Shown piece after piece: positions 28,644-37,012 of a stretch of 64,000 bases of DNA. The position numbers and the translations under genes were made by a program. The notes under the pieces were generated by a model, which did not search any database, was not told the origin of the DNA, and saw only the letters and a list, made by a program, of their open reading frames with translations. How positions within the stretch are numbered: the stretch's first letter is position 1; each line of letters opens with the position of its first letter. Source of the DNA: Streptomyces sp. NWU339 (GTDB lineage: Bacteria > Actinomycetota > Actinomycetes > Streptomycetales > Streptomycetaceae); NCBI RefSeq assembly GCF_003143855.1, contig NZ_QFRK01000006.1, forward strand, positions 120,048 to 184,047, read 5' to 3'.

Positions 28644-28815
28644 GGGTCACCTTCGATGGGAGAGACGTTTGTGAATGCACGCACAAGCGTTTGTCCATTG
28701 TGACAAACCCCGTCCGCGATCACCGGAGCGGGGGCGGTCCCTAGGGGAATCTTCCGGGTGCGACTCACCCCACAGGACCTGTCGGCGGAGCGGGGCGGCG
28801 GTTAACGTCGCAGAT

Positions 28816-29454
28816 GTGGCGATGTTCCGACTTCAGAGCAGCAAGGTGCTCGTCATCGACATGACCGGGGATGCCGTGAAGGCGAAGAACGGCTCGATGG
28901 TCGCGTACGACGGCGAGATGGCGTTCAAGAAGCTCACGGGCGGCGGGGAGGGCATCCGGGGGATGGTGACCCGGCGGCTGACCGGTGAGCAGATGACGGT
29001 GATGGAGGTGAAGGGACGCGGAACCTGCTGGTTCGCCGATCGCGCCGCCGACATCAACCTCATCAGCCTCCAGGGGGACAAGCTCCACGTGGAGTCGAGC
29101 AACCTGCTGGCGACCGACGGCGGCCTGCGCACCGGGACCGGCTTCACGGGCCTGCGCGGGGCGTCGCAGGGCAACGGGCTGTTCACGACCACCGTCGAGG
29201 GGCACGGCCAGGCGGCGATCATGTCGGACGGGCCGGCCGTGGTGCTCCGGGTCGGTCCGCAGTACCCGCTGACCGTCGACCCCGGTGCCTACGTCGCCCA
29301 CCAGGGGAATCTGCGGCAGTCCCTCCAGTCCGGGGTGACGTTCCGCACACTGCTCGGGGAGGGCGGCGGCGAGGCGTTCCAGATGAGGTTCGAGGGCGAC
29401 GGGCTGGTCTATGTGCAGCCCAGTGAGCGGAACACGATCGCGGGGGATGTCTGA
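28816..29454 (+). CDS. AIM24-family protein 1
   Basis: A 212-residue all-beta protein of the AIM24 (mitochondrial biogenesis AIM24/TRAP-like) family; cytoplasmic, no signal. Family features: a repeated double-jelly-roll strand pattern, the central LFTTTVEGHGQAAI block, DPGAYVAHQG and the closing GDGLVYVQPSER. Start GTG 28816: TAACGT (28803-28808) ends 7 nt earlier, so it may be leaderless. ATG at 28822 is an alternative. First of three AIM24 genes in tandem; overlaps the second by 8 bp. Bacterial function is unknown. Confidence 0.88.
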   Translation: MAMFRLQSSKVLVIDMTGDAVKAKNGSMVAYDGEMAFKKLTGGGEGIRGMVTRRLTGEQMTVMEVKGRGTCWFADRAADINLISLQGDKLHVESSNLLATDGGLRTGTGFTGLRGASQGNGLFTTTVEGHGQAAIMSDGPAVVLRVGPQYPLTVDPGAYVAHQGNLRQSLQSGVTFRTLLGEGGGEAFQMRFEGDGLVYVQPSERNTIAGDV

Positions 29455-30106
29455 CGTGGGCTTCCGGGAGATCAACTCGAAGGTGGTCGAGGCGACCGTG
29501 GCACCCGGCCGGCGGCTGTTCAGCCAGCGCGGTGCGATGCTCGCGTACCGGGGAGAGGTCGGCTTCACGCCCAACATCGCGGGCGGTCAGGGCGGGCTGC
29601 GGTCGATGATCGGCCGGCGGGTGGCCGGGGAGGCCACGCCCCTGATGAGCGTCGAGGGCGAGGGCACGGTCCTGTTCGGGCACGGCGGCCACCACATCCA
29701 GGTGATCGACCTCTCCGGGGACACCCTGTACGTCGAGGCGGACCGCCTGCTGGCGTTCGAGGGCACGCTGGAGCAGGGCACGGTGTTCCTGGGTTCGCAG
29801 GGCGGGGTGATGGGCATGGTCCGGGGGCAGGTCTCCGGGCAGGGCCTGTTCACCACCACGCTCAGGGGGCACGGTTCCGTGGCCGTCATGGCGCACGGGG
29901 GCGTGATCGAGATCCCGATCACCCCGCAGCGCCCGGTGCACGTCGACCCCCAGGCCTACGTCGCCCACCACGGCGACGTCCGCAACAGGCTGTCCACCGC
30001 GCTCGGCTGGCGGGACATGGTGGGGCGCGGCTCCGGTGAGGCGTTCCAGTTGGAGCTCAGCGGCAGCGGTGCGGTGTACGTCCAGGCATCGGAGGAGAAG
30101 CTTTGA
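29447..30106 (+). CDS. AIM24-family protein 2
   Basis: A 219-residue AIM24 paralogue. ATG at 29447 overlaps the previous stop. GTG at 29456 has a better-placed GGGGG and may be the true start (216 residues). The same landmarks occur as in protein 1: strands ending in RRLFSQRGAMLAYRGEV, the IGRRVAGE turn, GQGLFTTTLRGHGSVAVM, VDPQAYVAHHG, and GSGAVYVQASEEKL at the end. Translationally coupled at both ends. Similarity to protein 1 is clear in the central LFTTT block and weak elsewhere, so the copies are old. Confidence 0.88.
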   Translation: MSDVGFREINSKVVEATVAPGRRLFSQRGAMLAYRGEVGFTPNIAGGQGGLRSMIGRRVAGEATPLMSVEGEGTVLFGHGGHHIQVIDLSGDTLYVEADRLLAFEGTLEQGTVFLGSQGGVMGMVRGQVSGQGLFTTTLRGHGSVAVMAHGGVIEIPITPQRPVHVDPQAYVAHHGDVRNRLSTALGWRDMVGRGSGEAFQLELSGSGAVYVQASEEKL

Positions 30107-30915
30107 GCCCCTACGGATTCCCGGGCGGCGGCCCCGGGCCCGCCCTCACGGTCTTCGACCCGACGACGCTGCCGTCCGACGACAACGTCGACGCCTACAC
30201 CTTCTGCGTGGAGCTCCGGGGGAGCAAGTGGTTCCTGCAGAAGGGGAAGATGATCGCCTACTACGGCACGATCGAGTTCAACGGCATCGGGCACGGCCGA
30301 CTCGACCGACTTGTCCGTACGTCGTTCCATTCACCACTGCACGCGAGCGACTGGGTCGTGGCGGAGGGCTCGGGCAAGATGCTCCTCGCCGACCGGGCCT
30401 TCGATGTGAATTCGTACGACCTCGAGGACGGCAATCTGACCATTCGCTCGGGCAACTTGCTCGCTTTTCAGCCAAGTCTGTCGCTGAAGCAGTCGATCGT
30501 GCCAGGTTTCCTGACCCTCATCGGAACCGGAAAGTTCGTGGCCGTGTCGAACGGTCCGGTGGTGTTCATGGAACCCCCGCTCCGGGTGGACCCGCAGGCG
30601 CTGGTGGGATGGGCCGACTGCCCCTCCCCGTGCCACCACTACGACCATGGCTACATGACCGGTGTCCTGGGCGGTCTACGTGCGATGACGGGCCTCGGCG
30701 GGGCTTCCGGCGAGGAGCATCAGTTCGAGTTCGTGGGGGCGGGCACCGTGCTGCTGCAGTCCTCCGAGACCCTGATGGCGGAGCAGTCCACGGGGGCCGT
30801 TCCGCAGGTGTCGGGGGTGCCCGGCAGCGGGGTTTCCGGAGCGCCCGGACAGAACACGGGGGCACCGCGTCTTCCCGGACAGCTGGGAGACCTCCAGCGT
30901 CGCTTCGGGCTGTGA
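30103..30915 (+). CDS. AIM24-family protein 3 with Cys/His insert and Pro/Gly tail
   Basis: A 270-residue AIM24 paralogue. The start is a TTG at 30103, inside the preceding stop region (TTGA), with GGAGGAG just upstream. It is the most diverged copy: a Gly/Pro-rich N-terminus (about 1-30), then ELRGSKWFLQKGKMIAYYG, and DPQALVGWADCPSPCHHYD, where the other copies have DPQAYVAHHG. This adds CPSPCHH, a possible metal site. Its closing strands (GAGTVLLQSSE) are followed by a ~45-residue Gly/Pro/Val tail ending RRFGL. Coupled translation implies near-equal production of the three proteins and a possible heteromeric assembly. Confidence 0.87.
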   Translation: MSPYGFPGGGPGPALTVFDPTTLPSDDNVDAYTFCVELRGSKWFLQKGKMIAYYGTIEFNGIGHGRLDRLVRTSFHSPLHASDWVVAEGSGKMLLADRAFDVNSYDLEDGNLTIRSGNLLAFQPSLSLKQSIVPGFLTLIGTGKFVAVSNGPVVFMEPPLRVDPQALVGWADCPSPCHHYDHGYMTGVLGGLRAMTGLGGASGEEHQFEFVGAGTVLLQSSETLMAEQSTGAVPQVSGVPGSGVSGAPGQNTGAPRLPGQLGDLQRRFGL

Positions 30916-31002
30916 GCGGTAGTCTGCGGAGTGTGACGTCGAACGCGTGCACGCTGCCACTGTCACGGAAACCGTCACTAGTTCGCCTTTCAACTTTTTA
31001 GG

Positions 31003-31014
31003 TAGACTTCATTC
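31003..31014 (+). promoter_or_regulatory. -10 box for a leaderless MarR (AbsC-like) message
   Basis: TAGACT (31003-31008) lies 6 nt before the ATG at 31015, and no ribosome site is present. The upstream segment (CCTTTCAACTTTTTAGG) is AT-rich for this genome and has no clear -35 box, so the promoter may need an activator or be autoregulated. Confidence 0.6.
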
Positions 31015-31491
31015 ATGGAGACCGAGACGGCCACACGCTGGCTGACCAATGCGGAGCAGTGCGCCTGGCGCACCCACCTGGAGGTCAACAGGCTGTTGAC
31101 GTACCAGCTCGAGAAGGACCTGCAGCCCTTCGGCCTGACAATGAACGACTACGAGATCCTGGTGAACCTGTCCGAGTCGGACGACCGCCGGATGCGGATG
31201 AGCGACCTCGCCTCCGCCACCATGCAGTCCAAGAGCCGACTCTCGCACCAGGTCACCCGGATGGAGAACGCGGGCCTGGTCCGGCGGCAGCACTGCGAGT
31301 CCGACCGGCGCGGCCTCTTCGCCGTCCTCACCGACCACGGCATGGAGACCATGCAGAAGGTCTCGCCCCACCACGTGGCGTCGGTGCGCCGGCACTTCAT
31401 CGACCTGCTCTCCCCCGAGGCCCTCGGTGAGCTGGACAAGGCCCTCAAGCCCATCGCGGAGCACCTGCGCGGCCAGCGCGGGCGCCTCTGA
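31015..31491 (+). CDS. absC: MarR-family regulator, AbsC-like
   Basis: A 158-residue winged-helix regulator. DNA-binding region about 55-110, with MRMSDLASATMQSKSRLSHQ as recognition helix and the wing SDRRGLFAVLT. N- and C-terminal helices dimerise. From memory, S. coelicolor AbsC (SCO5405) is a MarR protein in the same place, next to a convergent two-component system, and affects zinc-dependent antibiotic production. The symbol rests on that synteny and family, not on a search. His-rich SPHHVASVRRHF near 120 could contribute to metal sensing. Converges with the kinase gene 13 bp away. Confidence 0.75.
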   Translation: METETATRWLTNAEQCAWRTHLEVNRLLTYQLEKDLQPFGLTMNDYEILVNLSESDDRRMRMSDLASATMQSKSRLSHQVTRMENAGLVRRQHCESDRRGLFAVLTDHGMETMQKVSPHHVASVRRHFIDLLSPEALGELDKALKPIAEHLRGQRGRL

Positions 31492-31504
31492 CCACCGGTT
31501 CTCC

Positions 31505-33037
31505 TCAGGCGAGCGGCAGGCGGAGTTCGAACAGGGCTCCGCCTGTCGGCGCCGCACCGGCCGTGAGCGTCCCGCCGTGCCGTACGGCGACGTCCCTCGC
31601 GATGGCGAGGCCCAGGCCGGCCCCGCCGTCGTCGCGGCTTCGGGCGTCGTCCAGCCGCACGAACCGCTGGAAGATCCGCTCCCGGTCGGCCTCGGCCACC
31701 CCGTCGCCGTCGTCGGCCACGCCGAGCACCGCCCAGTCGCCCTCACGCCGCACGGTCACCGAGACCGTCTCGCGGGCGTGCCGACGGCCGTTGTCGAGCA
31801 GGTTGCCGAGCACCCGGCCCAGCTGCCCCCGCGACCCGGCCACCTCCGCCGTCTCCGCGTCCACCGTCACACCCGTCCGCCCCGCCGCCTCCTCGCGGGC
31901 CAGCGCTGCCAGGTCCACCCTGCCCTCGACGGGCCGCTCCCCCGCGTCCAGCCGGGCGAGCAGCAGCAGGTCGGCGGCGAGGTGCTGGAGCCGCACGGTG
32001 TCCTCGACGGCGCCGTTCAGATCCAGGAGTTCGGGATGGGCGGCGGCCACCTCCAGCTGGGTGCGCAGGGACGCGATCGGACTGCGCAGCTCGTGCGATG
32101 CGTCGGCGACGAAGCTCCGCTGCCGCTCCACGGACGTCTCCAGGGCTGCGAGGGTCTCGTTGGTGGTGCGGGCGAGCCGCGCGATCTCGTCGTGGGTCGC
32201 CGGTTCCGGGACCCGGCGCGTGAGGTCCTCGGACGCGGTGATCGCGGCCATCTCCTCGCGGATCGCGGCGACCGGACGCAGGGCACGCCCGGTGAGCACC
32301 CAGGTCATGCCGGCGACGAGCGCCGCCAGCAGCGGGAAACCGATCAGCATCACGGTCAGCGCGGTCCGTACGGCGCTGTGCTCGGCGGCCAGCGGAGCAC
32401 CGGCGTAGACGGTGAGCAGGCCCCGCTCGTGGGTCCGCACGTCGACGGCCGCGAAACGGTAGTCGGCGGTGTCGCCGTCGATCGTCGCGGCACCGCTGCT
32501 GAAGGTGGGCTGCCCGCTGGTCTCACCGGCGGCGAGGCTGGAGTCGTCGTCAGCGGCGTCGTCGGTGGCCTCCTCCGACTTCTCGTCCGAGTCGTCGCCG
32601 TCGTCATCGTCGTCGCCGTCGTCATCGTCGTCGCCGTCGCCGTCGCCGTCGTCGCCGTCGTCGCGGGCCGAAGGCGACGGCGTGACGGAGACGGAAGGCG
32701 AAGGCGACGACGACGGCCGGGGTTTCACCTGGTCGGTGACCGTGCCGCTGATCCGCTCCAGACCGTCGGCAGCCGCGACCAGGTTCCCGTCCTCGTCGAC
32801 GATCTGCACCGGCCCGGCCTCGCCGTCCAGCCCCGACAGCTCGTCGTACGGGGTCCGCCCGGCGAGCTCGGAGGCGACCGACCGTGCCCTGCGCTCCGCC
32901 TGGGTGCCCGCCTCGGCGGTCAGGTTGGAGCGCAACGCCTGCAGGACCGCGGTGCCGGTCACGACCAGCGCGACCACGACCACGAGCGTGGCACCGAGCG
33001 TCGCCCGGGAGCGGACCGAGCCGAACAGCCGTCTCAT
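31505..33037 (-). CDS. Sensor histidine kinase with Asp-rich extracytoplasmic domain
   Basis: A 510-residue classical kinase: TM1 about 12-33; external domain 34-225; TM2 about 228-250; HAMP (TGRALRPVAAIREEM); HisKA with phospho-His in VADASHELRSPIASLR; HATPase with N-box GNLLDNGRRHA, DDGDGV and GAGLGLAIA. The external domain is interrupted by a Ser/Pro then Asp/Gly-Asp run (residues about 105-168, including GDGDGDDDDDGDD), likely a divalent-cation- or polycation-binding loop. It overlaps the OmpR regulator by four bases. The position matches the S. coelicolor RapA1/RapA2 system remembered next to AbsC. Its divergent neighbour is an equally Asp-rich PepSY protein. Confidence 0.92.
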   Translation of the reverse strand: MRRLFGSVRSRATLGATLVVVVALVVTGTAVLQALRSNLTAEAGTQAERRARSVASELAGRTPYDELSGLDGEAGPVQIVDEDGNLVAAADGLERISGTVTDQVKPRPSSSPSPSVSVTPSPSARDDGDDGDGDGDDDDDGDDDDDGDDSDEKSEEATDDAADDDSSLAAGETSGQPTFSSGAATIDGDTADYRFAAVDVRTHERGLLTVYAGAPLAAEHSAVRTALTVMLIGFPLLAALVAGMTWVLTGRALRPVAAIREEMAAITASEDLTRRVPEPATHDEIARLARTTNETLAALETSVERQRSFVADASHELRSPIASLRTQLEVAAAHPELLDLNGAVEDTVRLQHLAADLLLLARLDAGERPVEGRVDLAALAREEAAGRTGVTVDAETAEVAGSRGQLGRVLGNLLDNGRRHARETVSVTVRREGDWAVLGVADDGDGVAEADRERIFQRFVRLDDARSRDDGGAGLGLAIARDVAVRHGGTLTAGAAPTGGALFELRLPLA

Positions 33038-33708
33038 CGCGCCGTCTCCAGCCGGTAACCGGCGCCACGCACCGTCCGGATCAGCTTGGCGCGGAGCTTG
33101 CGGCGCAGGGCACTGATGTAGACCTCGACGATGTTCGGGTCGCCCTCGTAGGCGAAGTCCCAGACGTGCTCCAGGATCTCCGCCTTGGAGACCACCTCGC
33201 CGGCCCGCAGCACCAGCTGCTCCAGCACGGAGAACTCCTTGGCCGTGAGCGCCACTTCGGCCTCGCCGAGGAAGACCCGGCGAGCCGCGGTGTCCACCTT
33301 GAGGTCCCCGTGCACATGCACCGGGGAGGCCCCGGCGCCCTGACCCCGGCGGCGCAGCAGCGCCTTCACGCGGGCGACGAGGACGACGTAGGAGAACGGC
33401 TTGGTGAGGTAGTCGTCGGCGCCGGTGTCCAGCCCCTCGGCCTCGTCGTACTCACCGTCCTTGGCGGTGAGCATCAGGATCGGCACCTCGTGGCCGGCGG
33501 CGCGCAGGGCGGCGCAGACGCGGTAGCCGTTGAGGCCCGGCAGCATGATGTCGAGGATCACGAGGTCGTAGGTGCCCTCGGTGGCCCGGTGCAGGCCCTC
33601 CCGGCCGTCGTGGACGACGTCCACGGCGTATCCCTCGGCGGTCAGGCCTTTGGCCAGGGACAGGGCGAGGCGCTTTTCGTCCTCCACGATCAACAGGCGC
33701 ATGCGCAC
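33034..33708 (-). CDS. OmpR/PhoB-family response regulator
   Basis: A 224-residue regulator. Receiver domain 1-118 with the acidic pair in IVEDEKR, phospho-Asp in VILDIMLPGLNG near 53, Thr in MLTAKD and Lys in YLTKPF. The C-terminal winged helix (about 130-224) has VALTAKEFSVLEQLVLRAG and the recognition region PNIVEVYISALRRKL. First gene of the regulator-kinase operon. Upstream, three TTCAGG-type repeats in the divergent PepSY intergenic region fit OmpR-family binding, so it probably controls both itself and the PepSY gene. Confidence 0.94.
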   Translation of the reverse strand: MRMRLLIVEDEKRLALSLAKGLTAEGYAVDVVHDGREGLHRATEGTYDLVILDIMLPGLNGYRVCAALRAAGHEVPILMLTAKDGEYDEAEGLDTGADDYLTKPFSYVVLVARVKALLRRRGQGAGASPVHVHGDLKVDTAARRVFLGEAEVALTAKEFSVLEQLVLRAGEVVSKAEILEHVWDFAYEGDPNIVEVYISALRRKLRAKLIRTVRGAGYRLETAR

Positions 33709-33724
33709 AAGGGTCGCAGAGCGA

Positions 33725-33764
33725 ACCTGAAGATCACTTCAGGTGGTTTCAGGTTCCCCTCAGG
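33725..33764. promoter_or_regulatory. OmpR-type direct repeats in the regulator/PepSY divergent region
   Basis: TTCAGG at 33738-33743 and 33748-33753, then CTCAGG at 33759-33764, are spaced 10 and 11 bp apart, one helical turn each. The first also pairs with ACCTGAAG at 33725-33732, giving a perfect 8-bp inverted repeat around ATCA. This is the expected operator form for an OmpR-family regulator, placed between the regulator gene and the Asp-rich PepSY gene. Confidence 0.7.
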
Positions 33765-33818
33765 ATCGATCGGCGAGATTGAGGACGTCGAAAACGAAGC
33801 GACTGGGGAGGAACCACC

Positions 33819-34562
33819 ATGAAGCGCAACATCGTGATCGCCGTCGTCACCGCCGCGGCACTGATCGGGGGAGGCACCGCGACGGCGATCGCGATCTCGG
33901 GGGACGACGAAACGCCGACGACGACGCACCCGGTGGAGACGCTGGGATCGGACGACGACCGCGACGACCGGCGGGACGACGACGGTGACGACCTCGACGA
34001 CCGGGACGACCGCGACGACCTCGATGACGACGACGCTCTGGCCCTCTCCGCGAAGGTGAACGCGGCCGACGCCGTCGCCGCAGCCCTGGAGCACCGGTCG
34101 GGCACCGCGGTCTCCGTCGAGATGGACGATGACGACGGCGATGACGACAACGACGACCGGAACCACCGCGGCAAGGCGGCCTGGGAGGTCGACATCCTCG
34201 GCAAGGGCGACACCTGGTACAGCGTGTGGATCGACCCGAACACCGGCAAGGTGCTGGGGTCGGAGGTCGACCACGACGATAACGACGCCGACGACGCCGA
34301 CGAGGTGCGGGCGGCGCTGAAGGGCACCTCGGTGACGGCCGAGCAGGCCGCGAAGGCGGCCGCCGCCAAGGGCACGGTGACCTCGGTGGACCTGGACGAC
34401 GACCGCGACGACCGGGGCTGGGAGGTCGAGACGGTCACCTCCGGCGACAACGACCGGGAATGGCTGGTCGACCTGAACAGCGGCAAGGTCACGGCGGACG
34501 ATGACGACGACCGCGGTGACGACCGGGACGACCGCGGTGACGACGACCGCGACGACCGCTGA
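33819..34562 (+). CDS. Asp-rich exported PepSY-domain protein
   Basis: A 247-residue protein with an N-terminal signal or anchor (IVIAVVTAAALIGGGTATAIA, about 5-25). Two PepSY-like modules follow: one from about 70 with NAADAVAAALEHRSGTAVS and WYSVWIDPNTGKVLG, and a second from about 165 with VTAEQAAKAAAAKGTVTS and WLVDLNSGKVTADD. Stretches of Asp/Arg (for example DDDRDDRRDDDGDD) come before, between and after them, so the protein is exceptionally acidic. PepSY domains often inhibit proteases or sense beside two-component systems. Divergent from the regulator-kinase operon, whose sensor also has an Asp run. Confidence 0.88.
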   Translation: MKRNIVIAVVTAAALIGGGTATAIAISGDDETPTTTHPVETLGSDDDRDDRRDDDGDDLDDRDDRDDLDDDDALALSAKVNAADAVAAALEHRSGTAVSVEMDDDDGDDDNDDRNHRGKAAWEVDILGKGDTWYSVWIDPNTGKVLGSEVDHDDNDADDADEVRAALKGTSVTAEQAAKAAAAKGTVTSVDLDDDRDDRGWEVETVTSGDNDREWLVDLNSGKVTADDDDDRGDDRDDRGDDDRDDR

Positions 34563-34577
34563 ACGAACCGGTGAGCA

Positions 34578-34615
34578 AAGGGGCGGTGCGGGCGAATTCG
34601 CCTGCACCGCCCCTT
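34578..34615. terminator. Bidirectional hairpin between PepSY and meaB genes
   Basis: Nested inverted repeat: AAGGGGCGGTGC (34578-34589) with GCACCGCCCCTT (34604-34615), and GGCGAATTCGCC in the middle, with single unpaired bases between tiers. It lies 15 bp after the PepSY stop and 5 bp beyond the meaB end, suitable for both convergent transcripts. Confidence 0.8.
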
Positions 34616-34619
34616 CCCG

Positions 34620-35576
34620 TCAGTCCCCCGTCAGCCCCGCCACCAGTTCGTCCGCCGCGCGGTACGGGTCCAGCTCGCCGCCGACGATCCGGTCCGCCAG
34701 CGCGCCCAGCCGGCGGTCGCCGTGCAGGTCGCCGATGCGTTGCCGCAGGGCCGTGACGGCGATCGTCTCGACCTCGCGGGCGGCGCGGGCCAGTCGGCGC
34801 TCCGCCAGGACCCCGTGCTCCTCCATCCACGCGCGGTGCTTCTCCAGGGCCTCGACGACCTCGTCGACGCCCTCCGCGCGCGAGGCGACCGTCTTGACGA
34901 TCGGCGGGCGCCAGTCGCCGGGGGCTCGGGCCTCGCCGAGGCCCAGCATGTGGTTCAGTTCGCGGGCGGTGGCGTCCGCACCGTCGCGGTCGGCCTTGTT
35001 GACGACGTAGACGTCGCCGATCTCCAGGATTCCGGCCTTGGCCGCCTGGATCCCGTCGCCCATGCCGGGCGCCAGCAGCACCACCGAGGTGTCGGCCTGG
35101 GAGGCGATCTCCACCTCCGACTGGCCGACGCCGACCGTTTCCACCAGGACCACCTCGCAGCCCGCCGCGTCCAGGACCCGGATGGCCTGCGGCGCGGCCC
35201 AGGCGAGGCCGCCCAGGTGGCCGCGGGTCGCCATGGAGCGGATGTAGACGCCGGGATCGGAGGCGTGCTCCGACATCCGGACCCGGTCACCGAGCAGCGC
35301 GCCGCCGGAGAAGGGCGAGGACGGGTCGACGGCCAGGACGCCGACCCTCTTGCCCCGCTTGCGGTACGCGGTCACCAGCGCCGAGGTGGACGTCGACTTG
35401 CCGACGCCCGGCGATCCCGTCAGCCCGACCACGTACGCGTTGCCGGTCAGCGGCGCCAGGGCCGCCATGACCTCCCGCAACTGCGGGGACGCCCCCTCCA
35501 CCAGGGAGATCAGCCGGGCCACGGCCCGCGGTCTGCCGTCCCTGGCCTGGGCCACCAGAGTGGAGACGTCCTGCAT
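34620..35576 (-). CDS. meaB: MeaB/ArgK-type G3E GTPase, mutase chaperone
   Basis: A 318-residue GTPase that protects and reloads adenosylcobalamin-dependent acyl-CoA mutases. ATG at 35574-35576 with GGAG 6 nt upstream. Walker A GSPGVGKST near 50, the VDPSSPFSGGALLGDRVRM switch region, base-specificity NKADRDG, and VETVGVGQSEVEIA. It follows the thiolase gene by 47 bp on the same strand (likely one operon). The natural client in this window is IcmA, 8 kb away; methylmalonyl-CoA mutase elsewhere is another. In-frame extension upstream runs antisense through thiolase and is rejected. Confidence 0.93.
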   Translation of the reverse strand: MQDVSTLVAQARDGRPRAVARLISLVEGASPQLREVMAALAPLTGNAYVVGLTGSPGVGKSTSTSALVTAYRKRGKRVGVLAVDPSSPFSGGALLGDRVRMSEHASDPGVYIRSMATRGHLGGLAWAAPQAIRVLDAAGCEVVLVETVGVGQSEVEIASQADTSVVLLAPGMGDGIQAAKAGILEIGDVYVVNKADRDGADATARELNHMLGLGEARAPGDWRPPIVKTVASRAEGVDEVVEALEKHRAWMEEHGVLAERRLARAAREVETIAVTALRQRIGDLHGDRRLGALADRIVGGELDPYRAADELVAGLTGD

Positions 35577-35623
35577 CACAGCTCCGTTCACGAGAGAAGA
35601 ACCGGCCGACCGTCCGAGCCGGA

Positions 35624-36865
35624 TCAGGCCTTGGCCACCCGCACGATCAGGGCGTCGCCCTGGCCGCCGCCGCCGCACAGCGCCGCCGCGCCGACGCCGC
35701 CGCCGCGCCGCTTCAGCTCCAGCGCCAGGTGCAGCACCAGCCGGGCGCCGGACATCCCGATCGGGTGACCGAGGGCGATGGCACCGCCGTTGACGTTCAC
35801 CTTTTCCGTGGACACCCCGAGGTCCTTCATCGACTGCACGGCCACCGCGGCGAAGGCCTCGTTGATCTCGATCAGGTCGAGGTCGGAGACCTCCAGGCCC
35901 TCCTTCTTGAGGGCGTGGGCGATCGCGTTGGACGGCTGCGACTGGAGGGAGTTGTCGGGACCGGCCACATTGCCGTGGGCGCCGATCTCGGCGATCCACT
36001 CCAGGCCGAGCTCCTGCGCCTTGGCCTTGCTCATCACGACCACGGCCGCCGCACCGTCCGAGATCTGCGAGGAGGTGCCGGCGGTGATCGTGCCGTCCTT
36101 GGTGAAGGCGGGGCGCAGCTTGCCGAGCGACTCGGCGGTGGTGTCGCCGCGGATGCCCTCGTCCTGGTTGAAGAGGACCGGGTCGCCCTTGCGCTGGGGG
36201 ATCTCGACGGGGGTGATCTCCGCCTCGAAGACGCCGTTCTTCTGCGCGGCCGCGGCCCGCTGGTGGGACAGGGCGGCGATCTCGTCCTGCTCGGCCCGGC
36301 CGATGCCGAGGCGCGTGTTGTGCTTCTCCGTGGACTCGCCCATGGCGATGCCCTCGAAGGTGTCGGTCAGACCGTCGTACGCCATGGCGTCGATCATCTG
36401 GACCGCGCCGTACTTGAAGCCCTCACGGGACTTCGGCAGCAGGTGCGGGGCGTTGGTCATGGACTCCTGGCCGCCGGCGACGACCACGTCGAACTCACCC
36501 GCCCGGATCAACTGGTCGGCCAGCGCGATCGCGTCGAGACCGGACAGGCACACCTTGTTGACGGTGAGCGCCGGGACGTTCATCGGGATGCCGGCCTTGA
36601 CGGCGGCCTGACGTGCCGGGATCTGCCCCGCCCCGGCCTGGAGCACCTGCCCCATGATCACATACTGGACCTGGTCGCCGCCGATCCCCGCACGGTCGAG
36701 GGCGGCCTTGATCGCGAAGCCGCCGAGGTCGGCCGCGGAGAAGGACTTCAGCGAGCCGAGCAGCCGGCCCATCGGGGTCCGGGCGCCCGCGACGATGACG
36801 GACGTCGTGCCGTTCGTGACGGAAGGCGCTGATGATGCGGTGGATTCAGAAGCTGCAGAAGTCAT
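35624..36865 (-). CDS. Acetyl-CoA C-acetyltransferase (thiolase)
   Basis: A 413-residue biosynthetic-type thiolase that condenses or cleaves acetoacetyl-CoA. All catalytic residues are visible: nucleophile Cys in [11 protein letters not shown], His in [12 protein letters not shown], and second Cys in [12 protein letters not shown]. Start ATG 36863-36865, preceded by AAGGGGATC. The N-terminal ~18 residues are a Ser/Ala/Thr-rich extension before the usual [13 protein letters not shown]. Upstream of meaB on the same strand; the divergent epimerase gene is 147 bp away. Together with the 3-hydroxyacyl-CoA dehydrogenase at 53.5 kb it could supply C4 acyl-CoA units for IcmA. Confidence 0.94.
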   Translation of the reverse strand: MTSAASESTASSAPSVTNGTTSVIVAGARTPMGRLLGSLKSFSAADLGGFAIKAALDRAGIGGDQVQYVIMGQVLQAGAGQIPARQAAVKAGIPMNVPALTVNKVCLSGLDAIALADQLIRAGEFDVVVAGGQESMTNAPHLLPKSREGFKYGAVQMIDAMAYDGLTDTFEGIAMGESTEKHNTRLGIGRAEQDEIAALSHQRAAAAQKNGVFEAEITPVEIPQRKGDPVLFNQDEGIRGDTTAESLGKLRPAFTKDGTITAGTSSQISDGAAAVVVMSKAKAQELGLEWIAEIGAHGNVAGPDNSLQSQPSNAIAHALKKEGLEVSDLDLIEINEAFAAVAVQSMKDLGVSTEKVNVNGGAIALGHPIGMSGARLVLHLALELKRRGGGVGAAALCGGGGQGDALIVRVAKA

Positions 36866-37012
36866 GAGCTGCGATCCCCTTCCGGCTGCACAGCCGAGGA
36901 GTGAACGAGGGTTTACTTCGAATGTACTGAGCTGCGGTCCGCCCCGTCATCCGGCTTACGGTGTGATCGCGCGCACGTTGCGTAACCGCCCCGGTAGCGC
37001 TCCACTGATTCC

